The position numbers were made by a program, and so were the translations under genes. Source: Zygnema cylindricum (taxonomy: Eukaryota; Streptophyta; Zygnematophyceae; Zygnematales; Zygnemataceae). From it: a stretch of DNA of 36,030 nucleotides. The first letter of the stretch is position 1; the number at the start of each line of letters is the position of its first letter. Location: positions 128,798-164,827 of the forward strand of contig JBBHKE010000716.1 in NCBI GenBank assembly GCA_037447655.1, given 5' to 3'. Below the pieces are notes generated by a model. The model searched no databases, was not told the DNA's origin, and was given only the letters and a program-made list of their open reading frames with translations. Positions 28,449-36,030 of this stretch are shown piece after piece.

Positions 28449-29226
28449 GGTTACGGGCCGCCCTCACGGATCCCGGTGTTTAATGGGCAAAAATGTGTAT
28501 TGGGCTGATTTGACTAAGTCCTACCTTAAGCAAGTAAAATTGTATGATGTGGTTTCCGGTGCTCTTCCGGATACAAATCCAGATTTTGACAAGAAAAATG
28601 AAGATGCATTGCATGTTCTCAAATTCCTCTTGTCAGGAGATCTGAACATGACATATATCCATATCTCTACGGCATCTGAAATATGGAAGGCTTTGCGAGA
28701 GTCTTATGTCCTAGCTAATGAGCAGAATGAAGTTATAACTGCTGGAAAAATCTGGGATTTCAAATATACTAGAGGTGATATGAACTCATATTGTAATGGC
28801 TTTAAACTTTTATTGACGGAAAATGCATGTTCCGGGGGGGAGTTTCTTCCATATCATCAAGCTATGATTTTAATGAGAGGACTTTCTCCTGAATATAAAA
28901 GAGCTGCAGAACAATTAAAAAGGTTAGAGAAAAGAAGATGGAATATAGCTGTAGCGGAAGCTTATATTTTAGAGGAAGAGGCCACTCAGATAGCCCTGAA
29001 CGGTGGAAATCCAGCAATAGCTTACAATGCTCAAACATATAGGCTGGCAGGATTTTCCGGAATTAGGAATTTCAACCTTAATCCGAATTACATGAAATAT
29101 GATAGGTGTGTCAATTGTTTTGGTCAAGGTCATGTTTTCCGGCTGTGTTCGGCATTTATAAAAGCGTGTGAAACAGGAAATTATCGTGCGGGATGGAAGG
29201 TGCAACGGTGGGAAGGATGGGTTTAA
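28396..29226 (+). pseudogene. gag: Copia gag (internal copy 1)
   Basis: Nucleocapsid-type polyprotein (UBN2/copia gag family) that would package element RNA. Starts MASAGATYSVTPAASIQQ inside the LTR and reads through the primer-binding site. The ancestral frame seems shifted near 28465-28500, since the typical IPVFNGQK is in another frame. The body includes KALRESYVLA and a zinc knuckle CVNCFGQGHVFRLC (CX2CX4HX4C, near 29107-29148). The frame ends at 29226 where the copy diverges from internal copy 2. Decayed. Confidence 0.8.
28449..28459 (+). other. Candidate primer-binding site (internal initiator tRNA-Met type)
   Basis: GGTTACGGGCC directly abuts the LTR end. Drosophila copia has GGTTATGGGCC at the same place, complementary to the anticodon region of initiator tRNA-Met. 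One mismatch is seen over these 11 bases. Confidence 0.6.
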
Positions 29227-31020
29227 ATGACCATTAGATATGACTTCCATCACTCCCTCCCTTATGCAATGTCGAACTACTTCAAAACCCTTATCCAATT
29301 CACCTCGTGGATTAATACGGGATACAATAGGAGGCTACAGCAAAAAATAATTATAAACATCTGGTCAGATTGTAAAAACCATGATGTCTCTTCGTCACTT
29401 TTTTCCTGTAGCTAAAGGTAAAAGCAGCATGAAAGTAAGCAAAGATGGAAGAGTAGCCTTAGAAGGAACTAAATTAAACTTGTTATACCGGATGGACTTG
29501 GCTAATGAAATTGACTTTGCATACTCTAGTGTGCTTCCGAAAAATGTTTTGTGGCATAAGAGACTCGGCCATGTTCATCATGAAAGGCTTGATAAAATGG
29601 TAAAACAGAATATGATAGAAGGTGTCAAATTAGGACAAAATGATTCTCATGTTTGTGATGGATGTGCTTTGGGAAAGCTTCATAAGCAGCCCCTACCCAA
29701 GCAGCAGGCAGCAGATAACAGGGCCACAGGGCCACAGATTTGCTGCAAATAATTCATTCTAATGTGTGGGGACCGTCAAAAGTCCATTCACTCACTGGCA
29801 ACCGATTTTTTGTCACTTTTATCGATGATTTCTCAAGATATAACAAAGTTTACTTTATGAAGGAGAAGAGTGAAGTGTTTAATCACTTCAAGCATTTTCG
29901 GGTTTGGGCGCAAAAGCTTCACGAGAAACCGATTCTTTCCTTTCAGTCCGACAACAGAGGTGAATATATTTCCAATGCATTTTCAGATTATTTAAAAGAA
30001 AATGGCATCTCTCGTCAATTTACAATTCCCTATACTCCAGAGCAAAACGGAGTATCTAAAAGACTTAACGGAAAGTGCACAATTTATGATGTTAGATAAA
30101 GGGATGGATTTTAAATTTTGGGGTGAGGCTTTCTTTTGTGCTTCGTATATTAGGAATAGAATAGAAACTAGAGCGGTCAAAGGGAAAACACCCTATAAAG
30201 TGTGGACTGCAAAGAAACCTAATGTTAGTCACTTCCGGGTCTTTGGTAGTAAATGTTTTATTTTAGATAATCGTCCTATTTCTAAGCTTAGTCCGATATC
30301 TGTTCCCGAGATATTTATGGGATATGATGATGAGTCCGTAGGCTATAGAGTATACAATACAGATAGAAAAACTCTTCAAGTTGCTAGAAATATTCAGGTT
30401 AAGGAAAAGAGTCAATCGGTTGATGTTTTTGGCATGACAGATTTTGAAAAAAATGCCAAAATTCAAGAATATGTAATTTTTGAAAATCTTCCTCTTCTTT
30501 CTTCTACAAATTCTTCCTCAATGGATGGAGGATCAACTCATACTCTTACTTCGGACAATCCGGATGTTCAGCATGTACAGCATATTAGACATCCTCTTTC
30601 TCCTCCTCCTCCTCCTCCGCCTCCTCCTCCTCCTCCGCCTCCTCCTCCTCCTCAACGGACACGTACGGCTCCAACAATTTTAGCCTCAGATTTCCCGGGG
30701 GGAAGAAGGCAAAGTGGCAGGCTGCGAGGTGAACAGGTGGAGCTTGCTCTATTTTCTGCCAGTACGATGGAACCGGTCACCATACAGGAGGCTTTTTCAG
30801 CTCCAGAAAAGGGTCAATGGATTTTTGCGGTGAACGACGAAATGAGATCGATAATGGAGGCTCAAACTTGGGAGCTTGTTGAGCTTCTGCCGGATCGAAA
30901 GGCAATTGACTGTAAGTGGGTCTTTAAAGTTGAATCCGGATAATTCTATTGAAAGATACAAGGCTCGGCTTGTTGCAAAAAGCTATAATCAAAAGAAGGG
31001 AATTGACTATGAAGAGACTT
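29227..31020 (+). pseudogene. pol: Copia pol fragment (internal copy 1): pre-integrase, integrase, start of reverse transcriptase
   Basis: The protease region (29227-29400) is scrambled and lacks the DSG active-site motif found in copy 2. The GAG-pre-integrase domain lies at about 29420-29715 (LWHKRLGHVHHERL, CDGCALGKLHK) and the integrase core at about 29740-30080 (DDFSRY, PYTPEQNGVS). An 8-bp duplication at 29721-29736 and a deletion near 30075 shift the frame. A 30002-30943 frame follows with the integrase C-terminal region, a CCT-coded proline run (30598-30652) and the start of reverse transcriptase, which a small deletion near 30930 throws out of frame before the N gap. Confidence 0.85.
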
Positions 31021-31030
31021 NNNNNNNNNN
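31021..31030. other. Assembly gap (10 N)
   Basis: Ten Ns interrupt the reverse transcriptase of internal copy 1. The next 220 bp (31031-31250) resemble neither copia copy and are unrecognised, so the true distance and even the linkage across the gap are uncertain. Confidence 0.98.
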
Positions 31031-31250
31031 TGTGTGGATAGTATGACGGACATTAAACCTAATCCCAACTTTAAGGATAAAGGCCTTTTAGGTCGGCCGG
31101 ATATACAAACTCGTGACATTCGATGACGACCTAAAGGTGGCAAGTCCCGATAGACTCACCGGAGAAGGAGATTTTACATTCGAAGGCGATGTCGATATAA
31201 GGTAGATGAAAAGAGATTGGAAAAATTGATTAGACATCGAGGAAATATAA

Positions 31251-34200
31251 GTCATCCATCAAGCTATGATTTTAATGAGAGGACTTCCTACTGAATATAA
31301 AGGAGCTACAGAATAGTTAAAAAGGTTAGAGAAAAGTAGATGGAATATAGCTGTAGCGGAAGCTTATATTTTAGAGGAAGAGGCCACTCAGATAGCCCTG
31401 AACGGTGGAAATCCAGCAGTAGCTTACAATGCTCAAACATATAGGCCGGCTGGATTTTCCGGAAATAGGAATTTCAACCCTAATCCAAATTACAGGCAGT
31501 ATGATAGGTGTGTCTATTGTTTTGGTCAAGGCCATGTTTTCCGGCTGTGTCCGGCATTTATAAAAGCGTGTGAGACAGGAAATTATCGTGCGGGATGGAA
31601 GGTGCGACAGGAGGATTCATCATCAAAATTGCAGGCATCAAAACTGCCGGTTAAAAATGCGGCGTTCTTTGCAATCGACGAGACGCCACAAGACAAACAA
31701 ACGGAAGAAAAGGACGATGTGGTCAGATTTCCACAATCAGATGATGATGAGTTCTTTGCACTTGCAAAGGATCTAATGGAAGGACCTCAAGAGAATGGGT
31801 GGATTATGGACTCCGGGTGCTCCTCCCACATGTGCGGCAATCGAGCTTACTTCAAAAACCTTACTCCAATTCCCACTCGTCGGATTTATTACGCGGATGA
31901 CAGCGGTGTGGAGGCTACGGCGAAGGGAATTGTGGAGTTAGCATGTGACATCAATAGTCAGATTGTAAAGAGAACCTTACATGATGTTCTCTATATTCTA
32001 AAATTCAAGAAACACTTGTTTTCCACTTCAGTAGCAGAAATGAAGGGATTTGAAATTTTGCAGAAAAATGGGAAAAAGGTAGTAAGCAAAGATGGAAGAG
32101 TAGCCTTAGTAGGAACTCGAGGCCCAAACTTGTTATACCGGATGGACTTGGCTAGTGAAATTGACTTTGCATACTTAAGTGTCCTTCCGGAAAATGTTCT
32201 GTGGCATAAGAGACTTGGTCATGTTCATCATGAAAGGCTTGATAAAATGGTAATACAAAATATGATAGGTGTCAAATAAGGACAAAAATATTCTCATGTT
32301 TGTGATGGATGTGCTTTGGGAAAGCTTCATAAGCTGCCCCTACCTCAGGCAGCGGATAACACGGCCACGGATTTGCTGCAAATAATTCATTCTGATGTGT
32401 GGGGACCGTCAAAAGTCCCTTCACTCAGTGGCAACCGATTTTTGGTCACTTTTACCGATGATTTCTCAAGATATAGCAAAGTTTACTTTGTGAAGGAGAA
32501 GAGTGAAGTGTTTAATCACTTCAAGCATTTTCGGGTTTGGGCGGAAAAGCTTCACGGGAAGCCGATTCTTTCCCTTCGGTCCGACAACGGAGGTGAATAT
32601 ATTTCCAATGCATTTTCAAATTATTTAAAAGAAAATGGCATCTCTCGTCAGTTTACAGTTCCCTATACTCCAGAGCAAAACGGAGTATCTGAAAGACTTA
32701 ATCGAACTTAAACGGAAAGTGCAAAATCTATGATGTTAGATAAAGGGATAGATTTTAAATTTTGGGGTGAGGCTTTCTCTTGTGCTTCGTATATTAGGAA
32801 TATAATAGAATCTAGAGCGGTCAAAGGGAAAACACCCTATGAAGTGTGGACTGGAAAGAAACCTAATGTTAGTCACTTCCGGGTCATTAGCAGTAAATGT
32901 TTTATTTTAGATAATCGTCCTATTTCTAAGCTTAGTCCGAAGTCTATTCCCGAGATATTTATGGATATGATGATGAGTTCGTAGGCTATAGAGTATACAA
33001 TACGGATAGAAAAACTCTTCAAGTTGCTAGAAATATTCAGGTTGAGGAAGAGAGTCAATCGGTTGATGTTTTTGGCATGACAGATTTTGAAAAAAATGCC
33101 AAAATTCAAGAATATGTAATTTTTGAAAATCTTCCTCCTTCTCCCACATTTTATTCCTCAATGGATGGAGGATAAACTCTTACTATTACGTCAGACGATG
33201 ATCCGGATGTTCAGCCAGTACAGCATAATGGACATCCTCCCCCTCCTCCTCCTCCTCCTCCTCCTCAACGGACACGTACGACTCCAAAAATTTTAGCCTC
33301 AGATTTTCCGGGGGGAAGAAGGCAAAGTGGCAGGCTGCGAGGTGAACAGGTGGAGCTTGCTCTATTTTTTGCTAGTACGATGGAACCGGTCACCATACAG
33401 GAAAAGGATCAATGGATTTCCGCGGTGAACGACGAAATGAGATCGATAATATAGGCTCAAACTTGGGAGCTTGTTGAGCTTCCGCCGGATCGAAAGGCGA
33501 TCCGCTGTAAGTGGGTCTTTAAAGTTAAGTTGAATCCGGATAATTCTATTGAAAGATACAAGGCTCGGCTTGTTGCAAAAGGCTATAATCAAAAGGAGGG
33601 AATTGACTATAAAGAGACTTTCTCTCCGGTTGTCAAGTTTCCAACTATTAGAATTTTGTTGTTTTTAGCAACCATTGAGGATATAGAATTACATCAAATG
33701 GATGTTAAGACGACTTTCTAGCATGGAGACTTAGAGGAAGTGATTTATATGAGGCGGCCTGAAATGTATGCACAGACCGGAAAAGAAAATCTGGACTGTA
33801 AGTTGTTGAAATCTTTGTACGGTTAAATCTTTGTACGGTTTGAAGCAGGCTCCACGTTAGTGGAATCTGAAACTAGATGAGTTTCTAACACGTCTCGGTT
33901 TTGTAAGGATTAGTTTAGATCACTCAGTCTATATTATGGAAGGGGAAGATGGAATTATTTACATAGGGTGTATGTAGATGATTTGTTGCTACTAAGTAAG
34001 TCATTAAATGAGATTAATAAAATAAAGGCAGCCTTGAATTCCAGATTTGAGATGAAAGATTTAGGAGAGGCAAAGTATATTCTTGGAATTCAAGTAGAAC
34101 TGGATAGAGATAGGAGAATAATCTATCTAACGCAGCGGGAAGCGATTGGGAATATGCTTGAAAAGTTCGGCATGTCAGAGGCAAAGGGAAGTGCCACTCT

Positions 34201-34958
34201 TGGAGTTTAAGAAAAAGGTGGAAGGCATGGAGACCGATGGAGGAGTTATCTTTGATGACACCTTAGAATCAAGGGAGGCAGATTTTATGACTACCATTCC
34301 ATACCGACAGATTGTCGGCAGCCTAATCTACTTCATGAACTGCACAAGGCCGGATATTGCAGCAGCAGTTGGTGCTTTGAGCCGAAGTTTACAAAATCCG
34401 AGGAGATCGGATTCGGAGGCAGCGAAGAGGGTTCTTCGGTATCTTGCAGGGACACGGAATCTGCGACTTGCTCTCGGCGGAGATGAAGTCAAAATTCAGA
34501 CTTGGAGCGATGCGAGCTACGGAGACATGCCAAGCTGCCGCCGCTCCACCACAGGATTCATTTTGAAGATTGGAAGTGGAAAATGCTGCTGGAGCAGCAA
34601 GCTTCAGAAAGTCACAGCTCAGTCTACAATAGAGGCTGAATACATGGCAGCAAGCGCAGCTGTCAAGGAGTTACTTTGGGTAAAGTCTCTCCTTCAAGAA
34701 CGTCATTTCAAGCAGTTTGGACCTCAAATAGTGTGGTGTGACAACCAAGCTGCTATAGCGATTGCATCTAACCCAAGTCATCACTTCAAAAGTAAGCACA
34801 TTGATATCAAGCTGCACTTTGTAAGAGAGAAGGTGATGAACAAAATTTTAAAACTCAGTTATCTACCGGATGAGAAGATGGTAGCAGATATGATGACTAA
34901 GCCTCTACCTGCACCTAAATTGCAGTTTTGTAGAGAGGCATGTGGACTTAGTGGCTGA
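31251..34958 (+). pseudogene. gag-pol: Copia gag C-terminus and pol (internal copy 2): protease, integrase, reverse transcriptase, RNase H
   Basis: Joins mid-gag, keeps the CCHC knuckle (CVYCFGQGHVFRLC), then continues in the same frame into protease (WIMDSGCSSHMCGN, near 31800-31842), pre-integrase (LWHKRLGHVHHERL), integrase (DDFSRY, SDNGGEYIS), reverse transcriptase ([15 protein letters not shown] at 33971-33982) and RNase H (SDASYGD, IEAEYMAAS, CDNQAAIA). Gag and pol share one frame, as in copia. Defects: stops at 31314, 32277, 32709, 33173, 33452 and 33719; frameshifts near 32963, at a 16-bp duplication (33809-33840), near 33965 and near 34205. Not functional. Confidence 0.88.
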
Positions 34959-34969
34959 GAGAGTCTAAA

Positions 34970-34981
34970 GGTTTAGGGGAG
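34970..34981 (+). other. Polypurine tract
   Basis: GGTTTAGGGGAG immediately before the 3' LTR TGTTG, in the position of the plus-strand primer of LTR retrotransposons. Confidence 0.6.
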
Positions 34982-35632
34982 TGTTGTTTTGGAAACCTTT
35001 AGTCCTCTCTATATCTAGTATGCGAGAAAGAGATTCAAGACTTAGTCACTTTTGTGTACAGACTGAATTATAGTAGACAGGTGTTAGTGTGGTATGTAAC
35101 TCCGAAGGGAGTACACAGGCTTGGTACACTCCAGGGACACGTGTCAGCCTATGAGACGGCGGACAGATTCAGCTGTCATTTTGGAAGTGAAATATTGACA
35201 GCGCAGTCATTTCAGGTACTTATCATTTTGGCGGCAGTTAGATTTAAGTTTGATGTAAATATTTCCGTCTGATAAGGGTTTAGGGTTCTAGTAGACTCAC
35301 TTATATATATAGGACTTAGATTACTTTTGTAGGTAGGAATTCCTTGTATGCAAAAACTGTGAAGCAGTTTTTGGGGTTTATCAATTGTAAAGATCATTGT
35401 GATCTTTTGGCAGAACTGGTTGAAATTCTGCATGTGGGTTCCTTGTGTTATTGTCTTTACTTTGGCAAATTTGCAGACCTAGGGTGTGTCTGGTTTGCTT
35501 GAGACTTCATTGTGAAGTCAGCAGTCCGTGGGTTTATCGTGAGAGTTTCCTACTGTGTGCCTGTGTTATTATTATGGCAACTGCTGGTGCTTCTTCTACT
35601 TCTTATGTGACACCAGCTGCCTCATTACAACA
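34982..35632 (+). repeat. 3' LTR of copia element
   Basis: Begins TGTTGTTTTGGAAACC and ends TTACAACA. It lacks the 10-bp and 31-bp duplications of the 5' LTR. It contains the gag start (35574) reading MATAGASSTSYVTPAASLQQ up to its end, confirming that gag begins inside the LTR. Confidence 0.82.
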
Positions 35633-36030
35633 AGGGAGAGGGAGAGGGAGAGGGAGAGGGAGAGGGAGAGGGAGAGGGAGGGGGGGGAGGGGAGAGGGAG
35701 AGGGAGAGGGAGAGGGAGAGGGAGAGGGAGAGGTTGAGGGAGGGGGAGGGGGGGGAGGGGGAGAGGGAGAGGGAGAGGGAGAGGGAGAGGGAGAGGGAGA
35801 GGGAGAGGGAGAGGGAGAGGGAGAGGGAGAGAGGGAGAGGGAGAGGGAGAGGGAGAGGGAGAGGGAGAGGGAGAGGGAGAGGGAGAGAGGGGAGGGAGAG
35901 GGAGAGGGAGAGGGAGAGGGAGAGGGAGAGGGAGAGGGAGGGAGGGGAGAAGAGGGAGAGGGAGAGGGGAGAGGAGAGGGAGAGGGAGAGGAGAGGGAGA
36001 GGGAGAGGAGAGGGAGAGGGAGAGGGAGAG
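35633..36030. repeat. (GGGAGA)n tract directly after the 3' LTR
   Basis: At least 398 bp of GGGAGA with a few GGGGGGAGG and GAGAGG interruptions, reaching the window edge. The gag frame in the LTR runs on into it as Gly-Arg repeats, which is accidental. Confidence 0.95.

Larger units (their letters stand above)
27747..35632 (+). mobile_element. Ty1/copia LTR retrotransposon, decayed and rearranged
   Basis: Bounded by LTRs of 702 and 651 bp, each starting TGTTG and ending CAACA. Domain order of the copia type is visible: gag, CCHC zinc knuckle, protease, integrase, reverse transcriptase, RNase H, polypurine tract. At 7.9 kb it is longer than typical copia because two partial internal regions lie side by side, separated by a 10-N gap and 220 bp of unrecognised sequence. 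Both internal copies carry stops and frameshifts, so no active element is present. No matching target-site duplication is seen (GGACG left, AGGGA right). Confidence 0.85.

Noticed and set aside
30480-30683. Leu-rich + strand frame in copia copy 1
   Set aside because: Out-of-frame reading of the CCT proline-codon run.

Overview
This is eukaryotic nuclear DNA from the green lineage (Viridiplantae). Two intron-containing housekeeping genes, both on the minus strand, support this. One encodes proteasome lid subunit RPN3; the other encodes Mediator subunit MED4 with the plant-type tandem GWKPG motifs. Degenerate TTTAGGG-like sequence is also present. The many simple repeats and the repeat-laden introns would suit an alga or other early-diverging green lineage, but the species cannot be told from the sequence. 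I resolved introns by eye from phase-consistent GT/AG boundaries. They explain why neither gene appears as one open frame.

Layout. 1-5629: 5' part of RPN3 (five complete exons and 5 nt of a sixth; the gene runs off the left edge). 5630-7962: spacer with a diverged transposon end and a decayed unrecognised coding stretch. 7963-11221: complete three-exon MED4, 435 residues, with an extreme intron 2 (about 450 nt of C/U repeat plus about 140 nt of near-pure U in the transcript). 11222-13120: dispersed repeats, including a foldback-type repeat whose inverted partner lies at 23.1 kb. 13.1-16.25 kb: remains of a PIF/Harbinger DNA transposon (possible coiled-coil ORF1 fragment and a decayed transposase whose first catalytic Asp position is His). 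16.3-27.6 kb: gene-poor DNA made of degenerate tandem repeats, an 11-bp-phased A-tract array, a 1.5 kb polypurine tract, a short-inverted-repeat element (MITE) and a possible two-exon fragment of unknown function. 27.65-35.63 kb: decayed Ty1/copia retrotransposon with 702 and 651 bp LTRs, two partial internal regions and a 10-N assembly gap. 35.63-36.03 kb: (GGGAGA)n.

The most interesting observation concerns exon-intron boundaries. In RPN3 intron 1, degenerate tandem copies of the exon 1/donor junction lie on one side and copies of the acceptor/exon 2 junction on the other. Every copy keeps its GT or AG. A similar copy of the end of exon 3 lies in intron 3. Together with several short tandem duplications elsewhere, this suggests a local mutational habit of tandem duplication that enlarges introns and creates surplus splice sites. 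RPN3 and MED4 are not functionally linked beyond both being core nuclear machinery; the rest of the window is mobile or repetitive DNA.
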